Shown piece after piece: positions 16,847 to 25,518 of a stretch of DNA of 64,000 bases. The DNA is taken from the NCBI GenBank assembly GCA_018713055.1, contig DVFW01000013.1:3354-67353 (forward strand), in the 5' to 3' direction. Below the pieces are notes generated by a model. That model was not told where the DNA came from. It saw only the letters and a program-made list of their open reading frames with translations, and ran no database searches. This stretch comes from Scatavimonas merdigallinarum. GTDB taxonomy: Bacteria > Bacillota > Clostridia > Oscillospirales > Acutalibacteraceae. The translations under genes were made by a program, and so were the position numbers. How positions within the stretch are numbered: position 1 is the first letter of the stretch; the number at the start of each line of letters is the position of its first letter.

Positions 16847-18196
16847 CTATCTTTGCAAATTTTTTTCTCTTTTTTCCATAAAATCGGTCGTATATGTGCC
16901 GTCAACAAAGGCAGATGCAGAAAGTATTTCAATCTGCAAATCCCTGTTGTGTTCCACTCCATGAATATTCAATTCGCTAAGAGCCATTTTCATCTTTCGG
17001 ATTGCCTGCTCTCTGGTGCGGGCCTGAACAATTAGCTTACCAATCATGGAATCGTAAAACGGAGGGATTTCATAATCCTGGTAAATTGCCGTATCAAAGC
17101 GCACGCACGGCCCGCCGGGAATATGAAGCTTATAGATTCTGCCGCAGCTCGGCCGGAAATCAAGATCGGGGTTTTCTGCATTAATTCTGCACTCTATAGC
17201 ATTTCCATGTATGTAAACCTTATCCTGACGGATCGTAAGTTCATTACCTGCAGCAATACGAATTTGCCATTGGACAAGATCATTATTTGTAACCATTTCT
17301 GTAACAGGGTGCTCAACCTGCAACCGGGTATTCATTTCCATAAAGTAAAAATTTCCATCCTGATCCAGTAAAAACTCTACCGTTCCAGCATTTACATAAT
17401 GGACGGCCTGCGCCGCTTTTTTGGCAGCCTCCATCATTTTCTGTCTTGTCTGCGTATCGATAGCCGGCGAAGGGCTTTCTTCTATCAGCTTCTGGTTTTT
17501 TCTCTGTATGGAGCATTCCCGTTCTCCCAGACAAATAATATGCCCGTATTTATCGCAAAGCAACTGCATTTCTATATGCTTGACCGGGCTTAAAAATTTT
17601 TCCATATAAACGGCGCCGTCGCCAAACGCACTGTGCGCTTCGCTGGAAGCCGCATAAAAAGCGCTTTCAAAATCCTCCATATGGTCCACGCGGCGTATTC
17701 CTCGTCCACCGCCGCCGCTGCGCGCTTTAATCAAAAGCGGAAATCCAATTCTTTCCGCCTCTGCTTTTGCCTGTTCAATACTGCTGACAATGTCGCAGCC
17801 AGGTGTCACGGGAACCCCCGCTTCCCGCATAGTTCTTCTTGCTTTATCCTTATCCCCAAGCAGCGCAATCATTTGAGAAGAGGGGCCGATAAACTCTATA
17901 TTACATTGCTCACACAGTGAAACAAATTTTGCATTTTCCGAAAGCAGCCCATACCCTGGATGAATTGCCTGCGCACCGGAAGCCACCGCAACGGTAAGGA
18001 TTGCCGCCATATTCAGGTAACTGTCCGCCACCTGCGGTCCTCCAACACAGTAGCTTTCGTCGGCAAGCTGCACATGCATTGCATTTTTATCCGCCTGGGA
18101 ATAAATTGCAACCGTTGCAATCCCCATTTCTCTGCACGCCCGTATAATCCGCACCGCAATTTCCCCACGATTTGCTATGAGTATTTTGGAAAACAT
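16847..18196 (-). CDS. accC: Biotin carboxylase subunit of acetyl-CoA carboxylase
   Basis: ATP-grasp enzyme (449 residues) that carboxylates biotin on AccB. It has the N-terminal Rossmann part KILIANRGEIAVRIIRACREMG, the glycine-rich ATP loop GGGGRGIRRV, the active-site segment RECSIQRKNQK and MNTRLQVEHPVTE. Full family length. It is read after fabZ within the operon. Confidence 0.97.
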   Translation of the reverse strand: MFSKILIANRGEIAVRIIRACREMGIATVAIYSQADKNAMHVQLADESYCVGGPQVADSYLNMAAILTVAVASGAQAIHPGYGLLSENAKFVSLCEQCNIEFIGPSSQMIALLGDKDKARRTMREAGVPVTPGCDIVSSIEQAKAEAERIGFPLLIKARSGGGGRGIRRVDHMEDFESAFYAASSEAHSAFGDGAVYMEKFLSPVKHIEMQLLCDKYGHIICLGERECSIQRKNQKLIEESPSPAIDTQTRQKMMEAAKKAAQAVHYVNAGTVEFLLDQDGNFYFMEMNTRLQVEHPVTEMVTNNDLVQWQIRIAAGNELTIRQDKVYIHGNAIECRINAENPDLDFRPSCGRIYKLHIPGGPCVRFDTAIYQDYEIPPFYDSMIGKLIVQARTREQAIRKMKMALSELNIHGVEHNRDLQIEILSASAFVDGTYTTDFMEKREKNLQR

Positions 18197-18270
18197 TTTA
18201 TTCCTCCATAAAAGCGGATGTCTTACTATCCGCTGTAAAAATTGTTGCCGCCGCTGTAAAAAAGTACAGC

Positions 18271-18693
18271 CTATTCTTCATTTTTTACAAGTGCAAAAGC
18301 AAATTCCGCACTTGCGCAGAGCTTGCCATCCACATAGCCTTTGGCCTCTACAAAATAAAACGCACCCCTGTTTTTTACCAACGTACATACCGTCTCAAGC
18401 GTGTCGCCGGGCAGCACCTTGTTTTTAAATTTTACATTGTCCATTTTAGTAAAATAAGGCGTGGCCCCTTTGGCGCGTTCTCCCAAAAGCACACAGCTTG
18501 CCTGCGCCATCGCTTCGCACAAAATTACACCCGGCACAACCGGATTTCCGGGAAAATGCCCCTGCAAAAAAAACTCGTCGCCACGAATGGCAAGCTTTCC
18601 TTTCGAGGTATTTTCGTCTATTCTGTACGCTTCATCCACCAGCAGCATTGGCGCGCGATGCGGTATGATCTTTTTAATCTCTTCCTGGTTCAT
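18271..18693 (-). CDS. fabZ: 3-hydroxyacyl-ACP dehydratase FabZ
   Basis: Hot-dog fold dehydratase (140 residues) removing water from 3-hydroxyacyl-ACP. The catalytic His lies in GHFPGNPVVPG and the Glu in CEAMAQA. Placed between accB and accC as in other clostridial fab operons. No fabM or fabA-like gene is present here, so how double bonds are introduced is not shown. Confidence 0.97.
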   Translation of the reverse strand: MNQEEIKKIIPHRAPMLLVDEAYRIDENTSKGKLAIRGDEFFLQGHFPGNPVVPGVILCEAMAQASCVLLGERAKGATPYFTKMDNVKFKNKVLPGDTLETVCTLVKNRGAFYFVEAKGYVDGKLCASAEFAFALVKNEE

Positions 18694-18771
18694 GGATTTC
18701 CAACCTTTCTAAAACAGCGCTTTTCCTTTACAGCTTTTTATTGTATAAAAGCCGATAAACCCCCATGTCTC

Positions 18772-19233
18772 TTACAAAATTTTGAACAACGGCTGCCCAA
18801 ACTCTACAATATCCCCATTCTGTACACAAATTTCCTTGATTGTGCCACTCTGGGTCGCCGTAATTTCGTTCATCAGCTTCATTGCTTCTATAATGCAGAT
18901 CACATCGCCTTTTTTAACAACAGAGCCTACGCTTACATACGGCGGCGCATCTGGCGAAGGCGCTGCATAAAATACACCCACCATAGGCGCCGTAACAGAC
19001 TGCACACCGTCGTCCTTTTGTACTTCCACCTTCGGCGCTTCTGCCTGCTGAGAGGCCTGCGCTGCAGCATTTTGCGCCGGCTGTACCTCCCGGATCACTG
19101 TTGCCGGGGCAGCCGTTTCTTTTTTAATCAGCAGGCGCTGGCCTTTTTCATCCCTGATCTCAAAACAGGAGATCCCCGTCTTATCAATCGTGTTGAGCAA
19201 ATCTTTCAATTGCTCCAGTTCATACATAGCCAT
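18772..19233 (-). CDS. accB: Biotin carboxyl carrier protein
   Basis: Carries biotin between AccC and AccA/AccD. The 153-residue form starts at 19233, where GAGGAG stands upstream; the open frame continues 30 residues further without a ribosome site. The N-terminal coiled part (1-50) leads to an Ala/Gln-rich hinge and the biotinyl domain with the target Lys in EAMKLMNE near residue 120. Confidence 0.96.
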   Translation of the reverse strand: MAMYELEQLKDLLNTIDKTGISCFEIRDEKGQRLLIKKETAAPATVIREVQPAQNAAAQASQQAEAPKVEVQKDDGVQSVTAPMVGVFYAAPSPDAPPYVSVGSVVKKGDVICIIEAMKLMNEITATQSGTIKEICVQNGDIVEFGQPLFKIL

Positions 19234-19258
19234 TGCAAACTTCTCCTCAAATTGTATT

Positions 19259-20485
19259 TTAAACCCTTTTGAATACAATACAGGCGTTATGTCCGCCAAA
19301 GCCCAGCGAGTTAGACAATGCAAAGTCCACCTGTTTTTCTATCGCCTTGTTCGGGATATAGTAAAGGTCGCATTCTTCATCTGGAACTTCATATCCGACT
19401 GTAGGTGGAAGCACAGATTTAGAAAGGGCCAAAACCGAAAGGACCGCCTCACACCCGCCTGCGGCTCCCAGCATATGCCCGGTCATAGATTTTGTTGAGC
19501 TGATATAAAGCTCCTTTGCCCTTTGGTCAAACACCTGCTTTAACGCCCTGGTTTCCACCTTGTCATTCAGCGGAGTGCTGGTTCCGTGGGCATTGACGTA
19601 AATCTGCGCGTCCGGCCCAACCTGTGCTTCTTCTATTGCAATCGCAATCGCCTTTGTGGCGCCTTCCGCTTCCGGATGCGGCGCTGTAACATGATATGCA
19701 TCACAGGTATTTCCATAACCGCAAATTTCCGCATAAATTTTAGCGCCTCTGCGTTTTGCATGCGTATATTCCTCTAAAATTACAATACCGGCGCCTTCGC
19801 CAATCACAAAGCCGTCGCGGCGCTTGTCAAAGGGAACAGACGCTGTTTTGGGGTCGTTTCTTGTGGTAAGCGCCATACAGTTTGTAAAGCCTGCAATCGA
19901 AAGCCGCGTAACCGCGGCTTCCGCCCCACCCGCTATAATAGCGTCCGCATAGCCGGCTGCAATTGCATGATATGCCTCTCCTATAGAATTCGTGCCGGTT
20001 GCGCATGCCGTTACAATGGGAAGACAAACACCCTTTGCCTGATTTCTGATTGCAATGGTCCCAGAGGCTATATTGCTGATCATCATTGGTACAAAAAACG
20101 GAGAAACCTTTTTTGCCCCGCTGTTTTCAAGCGCAATGCAGTTGGCATTAAAGGTTTGCATACCGCCTATTCCTGCTCCAACATATACGCCAAAGCGCTG
20201 CGGATCTATTGCTCCCTTTATCCCGCTGTCCTCAACCGCCTGCGTAGCCGCAGCCACTGCATACTGCGTAAAAAGGTCTGTTTTTCTGATTTCTCTCTTC
20301 TCAAAATAGAGCGTTGGGTCAAAATTCTTAACCTCCGCAGCGATGGTTACTTTTAAATCAGACGTATCAAATTTCTGAATTGTATCAATCCCGCATTTCC
20401 CGCTTTCAATAGATTCCCATGTTGTCTTTACGTCGTTCCCCACGGGCGTAACCGCACCAAGTCCGGTTACTACAACTCTTTTCAT
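19259..20485 (-). CDS. fabF: 3-oxoacyl-ACP synthase II (FabF)
   Basis: Condensing enzyme that elongates acyl-ACP with malonyl-ACP. The 408-residue thiolase-fold protein has the catalytic Cys in VTACATGTNS and the two His in NAHGTSTPLND and KSMTGHMLGAAGG. GGAGGGATATCC precedes the ATG. Follows fabG after 57 bases. Confidence 0.97.
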   Translation of the reverse strand: MKRVVVTGLGAVTPVGNDVKTTWESIESGKCGIDTIQKFDTSDLKVTIAAEVKNFDPTLYFEKREIRKTDLFTQYAVAAATQAVEDSGIKGAIDPQRFGVYVGAGIGGMQTFNANCIALENSGAKKVSPFFVPMMISNIASGTIAIRNQAKGVCLPIVTACATGTNSIGEAYHAIAAGYADAIIAGGAEAAVTRLSIAGFTNCMALTTRNDPKTASVPFDKRRDGFVIGEGAGIVILEEYTHAKRRGAKIYAEICGYGNTCDAYHVTAPHPEAEGATKAIAIAIEEAQVGPDAQIYVNAHGTSTPLNDKVETRALKQVFDQRAKELYISSTKSMTGHMLGAAGGCEAVLSVLALSKSVLPPTVGYEVPDEECDLYYIPNKAIEKQVDFALSNSLGFGGHNACIVFKRV

Positions 20486-20542
20486 GATGGATATCCCTCC
20501 TTGTCTTTTATCCTGCAGGACCCCTTCCCTGCAAAAAATGCC

Positions 20543-21286
20543 TCACATTGCCATACCGCCGTCTACGCGCAATACCTCGCCCGTTATATAGGACGCATCG
20601 TCAGAGGCTAAAAAAGCCACTGCGTTTGCAATGTCCCGCACTTGCCCCGTTCTGCGCATGGGGATAGAGGCTTTGATTGCTTCTTTTACCTTATCGCTCA
20701 ACGCGTTGGTCATATCTGTGTCCACATAACCGGGCGCAATCGCATTGCATGTTACGTTTCTTGCCGCAAGTTCCTTAGCAACCGACTTGGTAAGGGCAAT
20801 GATTCCCGCTTTTGCGCTTGCATAATTGGCCTGCCCCGCGTTCCCGTTTAAACCTACGACAGAGGCCATGTTGATAATCCGTCCGCTTCTTTTTTTCATA
20901 AAATGGGAGTAGGTATTTTTAATCATATTAAACGTTCCTTTGAGGTTTACGCGCAATACGCTGTCAAAATCTTCTTCCTTCATAGAAAGCACCAGGCTAT
21001 CTCGTACAATTCCGGCGTTGTTTACAAGGATATCAATCCCACCAAATTGCTCAATCACATCCTCACACAACTGTTTTACCGATGCAAAGTCGGAAACATC
21101 ACAATTATACAGCGTACATTTCGCCCCAAAAGCCTCTACTTCTTTTTTCGTTTCTTCCGCTTTTGTGCTGTCGCCTATATACACGGCGGCAATATTGGCG
21201 CCTTCCTCTGCAAGCTTTAATGCAATTGCCTTTCCAATCCCCTGTGAAGCGCCGGTAACCAGCGCCGTTTTCTTTTCAAATCTCAT
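20543..21286 (-). CDS. fabG: 3-oxoacyl-ACP reductase FabG
   Basis: NADPH-dependent short-chain dehydrogenase (247 residues). The cofactor motif TGASQGIGKAIA, NNAG and the Ser-Tyr-Lys triad (MASVVGLNGNAGQANYASAKAG) are intact, and the C-terminus YITGEVLRVDGGMAM is typical of true FabG. Between fabD and fabF. Confidence 0.97.
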   Translation of the reverse strand: MRFEKKTALVTGASQGIGKAIALKLAEEGANIAAVYIGDSTKAEETKKEVEAFGAKCTLYNCDVSDFASVKQLCEDVIEQFGGIDILVNNAGIVRDSLVLSMKEEDFDSVLRVNLKGTFNMIKNTYSHFMKKRSGRIINMASVVGLNGNAGQANYASAKAGIIALTKSVAKELAARNVTCNAIAPGYVDTDMTNALSDKVKEAIKASIPMRRTGQVRDIANAVAFLASDDASYITGEVLRVDGGMAM

Positions 21287-21341
21287 GCGTACCGTCCCTT
21301 TCTATGATAAAAAATCCTTCGCCGCCTCTCTTTTGGGCGAT

Positions 21342-22253
21342 TTACAGAAGCTCTTCTTTCACCTGTGCAAGCGTCTGTGCGTCTTCCACATGAAATACGC
21401 GCGCCTGTGTGTCTATTTTTTTTACAAGCCCGCATAGCGTTTTTCCAGGCCCTACTTCTATAAAGGTATCTGCACCCTGCGCGACTAAGTTTTCCACCGT
21501 TTTTTGCCAGTATACGGGGCTTTGTACCTGTTTTGTCAACAATGCCCTGCAGTCGTCTTCATAAGGCTGCGCCGTTGCATTGGCATAAATTGGGATTCCC
21601 GGCCTGCCCCACGCAGCATTTTTCAAATAAACGTCCAACCCCTGCGCCGCGCTGTGCATAAACGGACAATGAAACGCACCGCTTACAGCCAGCTGTATTG
21701 CTTTTCCCTTTTGTTCTCGGACCGCATTGCAAAATGCCTCCAGGTTTTCCTGTGCCATTGCAACAACTGTCTGTAACGGGCTGTTATAATTGACAGGCCA
21801 TGTATTTTCAAACTGCCGGCAGAGCTTTTCCACCTGCTCTGCCGGCAGCTTTAAAACAGCTGCCATAACGCCCTGCCGCCGCCCTGCCGCCTGGTCCATC
21901 AGCCGCGCCCTTTCACACACAAGTGCAAAAGCATCCTGCTGCGTTAAAATTCCTGCATAGCCTACTGCTGCAATTTCACCCAGGGAAAACCCTGCTGCAA
22001 AATCTGGTATGATTCCCGCCTCCCTTACCGCGCAGGCAGCGGCAAGGTCTACTGCAAATACACAGGGCTGAGTATTGACCGTTTGGTCAAGCGCGCTCTT
22101 CTGCCCTGTAAAACATAGCGCAGACGTTCCGGGACGTATACGGTCAACCATATCAAAAACCGCCTTTGCAGCTTTGGAACAGTCGCCAAGTTCTTTTCCC
22201 ATGCCGGTGTATTGGGAACCCTGCCCCGCAAACATAAATACTATCTTACCCAT
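21342..22253 (-). CDS. fabD: Malonyl-CoA:ACP transacylase FabD
   Basis: Loads malonyl groups onto ACP. The 303-residue protein has the start FMFAGQGSQYTGMGKEL, the nucleophile in GFSLGE and the catalytic His in SGAFHCPFM. Its start overlaps the end of fabK by 13 bases. Its ACP substrate is not encoded in this operon. Confidence 0.96.
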   Translation of the reverse strand: MGKIVFMFAGQGSQYTGMGKELGDCSKAAKAVFDMVDRIRPGTSALCFTGQKSALDQTVNTQPCVFAVDLAAACAVREAGIIPDFAAGFSLGEIAAVGYAGILTQQDAFALVCERARLMDQAAGRRQGVMAAVLKLPAEQVEKLCRQFENTWPVNYNSPLQTVVAMAQENLEAFCNAVREQKGKAIQLAVSGAFHCPFMHSAAQGLDVYLKNAAWGRPGIPIYANATAQPYEDDCRALLTKQVQSPVYWQKTVENLVAQGADTFIEVGPGKTLCGLVKKIDTQARVFHVEDAQTLAQVKEELL

Positions 22254-23188
22254 TTTTTGGCACCGCCCAATACTTTTTCCGCCTGTGTAAACAGGTCTTC
22301 TATAATTTCCTTTGCGGTCTGCTCCTGCTTAACCATGGAAGCTACCTGTCCCGCCAGTACACATCCGCCGGATACATCTCCCTGTCTGGCCGCCCTTCTA
22401 AGTGCGCCTACACCCAGTTGCTCAAGCTCTTCGTCTGAAATCTGGCTGTTATACTCCTGTTTTAAATATTCTCTGGTAAAAGCATTTTTAATGGACCGCA
22501 CAGGATGGCCCAAACGCTTGCCTGTCAAAATCGTATCTATATCCTTTGCTTTTAAAACTTTATCCTTATATTCCTGCGAAATGGTACACTCTCTGGCAAC
22601 CAAAAAGCGCGTGCCCATCTGTACGCCCACGGCACCCAGCATAAAACACGCAGCAAGCTGCCGTCCGTCTGCAACGCCGCCTGCGGCAATTACAGGGATC
22701 GACACTGCGTCCACAACCTGCGGAACAAGGGCCATCGTCGTCAGATCGCCCACATGCCCGCCGGATTCTCCTCCTTCTGCAATGACTGCAAACGCACCGT
22801 TTCTTTGTGCAAGCTTTGCAAGCGACACAGAAGGAACCACCGGGATTACCTTAATACCCGCCGCGTTCCATTCCTTCATATATCTTGCGGGGTTGCCCGC
22901 GCCTGTTGTTACAACCGGAATTTTTTCTTCAATTACAACCTTTGCGACCTCCCCCACATAAGGGCTCATCAGCATTACATTTACTCCAAACGGCTTGTCC
23001 GTCAGTTCTCTCGCTTTTTTAATTTCTTCACGCAACTGTTCTCCGTTTGAATTCATTCCCGCTAAAATCCCCAGGCCGCCGGCATTGCTTACGCCCGCCG
23101 CCAAAGAGGCATCTGCAACCCAGGCCATACCGCCCTGAAAAATAGGATACTCAATCCCCAGCAGTTCATTGATGGGTGTGCTTATCAT
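22241..23188 (-). CDS. fabK: Enoyl-ACP reductase FabK (FMN-dependent)
   Basis: TIM-barrel flavoenzyme (315 residues) that reduces enoyl-ACP in the last elongation step, replacing FabI. Family segments are the N-terminal PIFQGGMAWVADASLAAGVSNAGGLG and the phosphate-binding PVIAAGGVADGRQLAACFMLGA. Because FabK replaces FabI, triclosan insensitivity is expected by family. The 71-base gap to fabH is where acpP normally sits. Confidence 0.95.
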   Translation of the reverse strand: MISTPINELLGIEYPIFQGGMAWVADASLAAGVSNAGGLGILAGMNSNGEQLREEIKKARELTDKPFGVNVMLMSPYVGEVAKVVIEEKIPVVTTGAGNPARYMKEWNAAGIKVIPVVPSVSLAKLAQRNGAFAVIAEGGESGGHVGDLTTMALVPQVVDAVSIPVIAAGGVADGRQLAACFMLGAVGVQMGTRFLVARECTISQEYKDKVLKAKDIDTILTGKRLGHPVRSIKNAFTREYLKQEYNSQISDEELEQLGVGALRRAARQGDVSGGCVLAGQVASMVKQEQTAKEIIEDLFTQAEKVLGGAKKWVR

Positions 23189-23259
23189 ATGCTTTTCCTC
23201 CGTTTATGTAATGTTGGTTTTACAAAACGCCGCGCGCCGGTTTGGGGCGGCGGCCTTTT

Positions 23260-24219
23260 TTAAATATCCCACCGAAGCACGCAACTACCCGTGGTAAGTC
23301 CTGCGCCAAACGCGCACATGGCAATCAGATCTCCCTTTTTCAGGCGCCCGCTCCTGTGCGCGTCGTCCAGCGCCATGGGCATGCAGGAAGCAGACGTATT
23401 GCCGTAATGCGCAATATTTTTAATATACCTTTCCGCCGGAATCTGCAGCCGGGACACCGCTGTGTCAATAATCCGCGTATTTGCTTGGTGCGGGATCACA
23501 TGATCAATCGCATCCTGCGTAAGCCCGGCCTGTGCAATGGCGTCTTTGAGTCCACGCACCATGGCTGTTACCGCAAACTTATAGACTTCCGGCCCATCCA
23601 TATGCAAAACCGGCCTGTAGGATGGATGCTTATAAAACGGCGATGTATTTTCCCCATGCGGCGCATACAAAACGTCTGTATCGCCTTTGGCCGTAAGACA
23701 GATCGATTTCAGGGCGTCTCCCTTTTCCAGCACCACCGCACCGCCGCCGTCTCCAAACAGCACACAGGTGGAGCGATCCTTCCAATCTGTAATATTGGAC
23801 AGGTTGTCCGCCGCTATGACAAGCACTCTTTGCACTCTGTCCCGCGCAAAAAAGCCGGCAGCTACATCGAGCGCATACATAAATCCGGAGCAAGCCCCGT
23901 TTATATCAAACGCAGGGCACGAAGCGCCCAGCTCCTTTTGCACCACGCAGGCCTGCGAAGGGGTGATGTACTCCCCTCTGAGCGTCGCGCATATGATCAA
24001 ATCCAGCTGTTGTGCGGTAATATTTGCGTTTTCCAGCGCATTTTTTGCTGCGCCTACGCAAATATCGGTAATCGTTTCTGTCGTGCATACATGTCTTTCA
24101 TGAATGCCGGAACGCTTTCTGATCCATTCGTCACTGGTATCTACCATGGTGGAAATTTCTTCGTTGGTGAGTATGTACTCCGGAACAAATTTCCCCGTAC
24201 CTGTTATGCGGAAGCTCAC
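23260..24219 (-). CDS. fabH: 3-oxoacyl-ACP synthase III (FabH)
   Basis: Starts fatty acid synthesis by condensing acetyl- or branched acyl-CoA with malonyl-ACP. The 319 residues contain the catalytic Cys in DINGACSGFMYAL, His in VIPHQANTRI and Asn in HYGNTSAS. The start codon overlaps the stop of the MarR-type regulator by four bases, so the regulator and first enzyme are coupled. Confidence 0.97.
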   Translation of the reverse strand: MSFRITGTGKFVPEYILTNEEISTMVDTSDEWIRKRSGIHERHVCTTETITDICVGAAKNALENANITAQQLDLIICATLRGEYITPSQACVVQKELGASCPAFDINGACSGFMYALDVAAGFFARDRVQRVLVIAADNLSNITDWKDRSTCVLFGDGGGAVVLEKGDALKSICLTAKGDTDVLYAPHGENTSPFYKHPSYRPVLHMDGPEVYKFAVTAMVRGLKDAIAQAGLTQDAIDHVIPHQANTRIIDTAVSRLQIPAERYIKNIAHYGNTSASCMPMALDDAHRSGRLKKGDLIAMCAFGAGLTTGSCVLRWDI

Positions 24220-24689
24220 GATTTTAACCCCTCCATCTTTTTAAGCCTTGCGCTTAAAAACGTATTCATTCTGTCCATACAGTTAAGCAAAATGCCTTTT
24301 TCCTGCTGTGTCATACCGCTTGTAATACTTTTGGCAAGGCTTTTATGAAAACGCTTATGTATACGGTCGGCATGCCTGCCGCTGTCTGTCAGCTGCACAT
24401 ATACCAGCCTGCCGTCCTCCAAGCCCTTTTTCTTTACGGCATACCCTTTTTTTACAAGCTTATTGACCGCGATGGTTACAGAAGAAGGCGTGATCATCAG
24501 TTCGTTTGCAATATCCCCCATCACCCTGCCCCGGATCGGATCACGGTTAATGACCTCGATCAGATGCAATTCTGTAATGGAAAGATTAAAACGCTTGGAA
24601 CGCGTAAGCATATTCTGCTCCACTCTGGAAAAAAGCGAATAGCTTTGCTCCAAAACAAAATGAAATCTTTCAATGAAATCCTCTGACAT
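24216..24689 (-). CDS. fabT: MarR-family fatty acid regulator, FabT-like
   Basis: Winged-helix repressor (157 residues from ATG 24689) heading the fab operon. The recognition helix region is ITPSSVTIAVNKLVKKGYAVKKKGLEDGR. The GTG at 24701 lies inside the AAAGGTGGGCGG ribosome site, so the ATG is preferred. In streptococci FabT is co-repressed by long-chain acyl-ACP; gene order and a FabT-like operator over its own start site support the same role here. Confidence 0.88.
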   Translation of the reverse strand: MSEDFIERFHFVLEQSYSLFSRVEQNMLTRSKRFNLSITELHLIEVINRDPIRGRVMGDIANELMITPSSVTIAVNKLVKKGYAVKKKGLEDGRLVYVQLTDSGRHADRIHKRFHKSLAKSITSGMTQQEKGILLNCMDRMNTFLSARLKKMEGLKS

Positions 24690-24726
24690 GCTTCCGCCCA
24701 CCTTTTTATAACCCTGCCGGCCTATA

Positions 24727-24745
24727 TAGTTTGATTGCTTAACTA
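24727..24745. promoter_or_regulatory. FabT-like operator
   Basis: AGTTTGATTGCTTAACT flanked by a T-A pair forms TAGTT/AACTA arms. The left half equals the streptococcal FabT half-site AGTTTGATT; the right half deviates. It sits directly downstream of the -10 element, over the expected transcription start, suiting autorepression of the whole operon. Confidence 0.6.
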
Positions 24746-24774
24746 ATTTTATATCTACACTTTGTATTTGTCAA
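24746..24774 (-). promoter_or_regulatory. Sigma-A promoter of the fatty acid operon
   Basis: Minus strand: TTGACA (24774-24769), exactly 17 bases, TAAAAT (24751-24746). Confidence 0.85.
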
Positions 24775-24899
24775 GAAAACAACGTGCAATTCTCCGTCTG
24801 TCTTCTCTATTTTACCTTTATAATATATTTCAAACGATTTTTTTGTAATAATATGGTTTATATCACGATTGATCCACATTTCTTTCTTTTATACAGCCG

Positions 24900-25220
24900 T
24901 CAGCTGCAAAAATCTTCTAAAAGCCGGGTCAGCTCCTTTTGTCCATATGCTTGTATTCCCTGCTTAAGCGTCTTCTGGTCATATTCCGGCAACGTTTTAA
25001 TTTCCACTTCCGTTATTTTAAAGGGCCTTTCACTGCCTTGTGAAAAAACCGCAAGCCGGCCGTTATAGTCTTTGAGATAATAGACCGCTTCACTTGTTGT
25101 ATCCGTCGGATTTTCTGCCTGTGCCTGGTTTTGTGCCGGAAACAGCGTAAATACCAGAGCCGTTACGGCAATTGCCGCAAAAAGCACGCTTACAATTATA
25201 ACCAAACGTTTGCTGATCAT
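24900..25220 (-). CDS. BofC C-terminal-domain-like protein
   Basis: A 106-residue protein with an N-terminal membrane or signal segment (about 6-26) and a small extracytoplasmic domain. The region YYLKDYNGRLAVFSQG, then PFKITEVEIKTLPEYDQKTLKQGI resembles the C-terminal domain of BofC, a forespore intermembrane protein that restrains SpoIVB in Bacillus. The ATG at 25220 follows GGGAGAAGG. The gene has a forespore-type promoter, agreeing with the sigma-G control of bofC. It lacks the BofC N-terminal domain, so the full signalling role is uncertain. Confidence 0.75.
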   Translation of the reverse strand: MISKRLVIIVSVLFAAIAVTALVFTLFPAQNQAQAENPTDTTSEAVYYLKDYNGRLAVFSQGSERPFKITEVEIKTLPEYDQKTLKQGIQAYGQKELTRLLEDFCS

Positions 25221-25304
25221 AGCCGTCCCTTCTCCCCTCTGCCGCTGCATGACTTTCCTGTTTTTTTATAAAATTTGGCCGCTGTATTGCAGTTCTTTTA
25301 TCTT

Positions 25305-25333
25305 TAGTATTGCAGCGCCGGTAAAGTTTATAC
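25305..25333 (-). promoter_or_regulatory. Forespore-type (sigma-G-like) promoter of the bofC-like gene
   Basis: Minus strand: GTATA (25333-25329), exactly 17 bases, AATACTA (25311-25305). Confidence 0.6.
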
Positions 25334-25415
25334 TGCAATGATTAAAACGCCCTGAAATTAACAGAATATTAATGAAATAATCAAAAAAAAGATTCCTTTT
25401 TCTTCCTTTTAGTGT

Positions 25416-25421
25416 TATAAT
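25416..25421 (+). promoter_or_regulatory. Probable -10 element of the penicillin-binding protein gene
   Basis: Perfect TATAAT about 100 bases before the ATG; the -35 position reads TTCCTT and is poor. Confidence 0.4.
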
Positions 25422-25518
25422 GTGAAATAAGTGTATCGTCTTTTTGTGCAGGCACTGCTTTATAGGCTTTTTATACTATACTTGGATTTTCAATTTTTAC
25501 AGGGAGGTCGGCCACTCT

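Noticed and set aside
23189..23259. Hidden acpP between fabH and fabK
   Set aside because: Only 71 bases and no DSL-type phosphopantetheine site in any frame.
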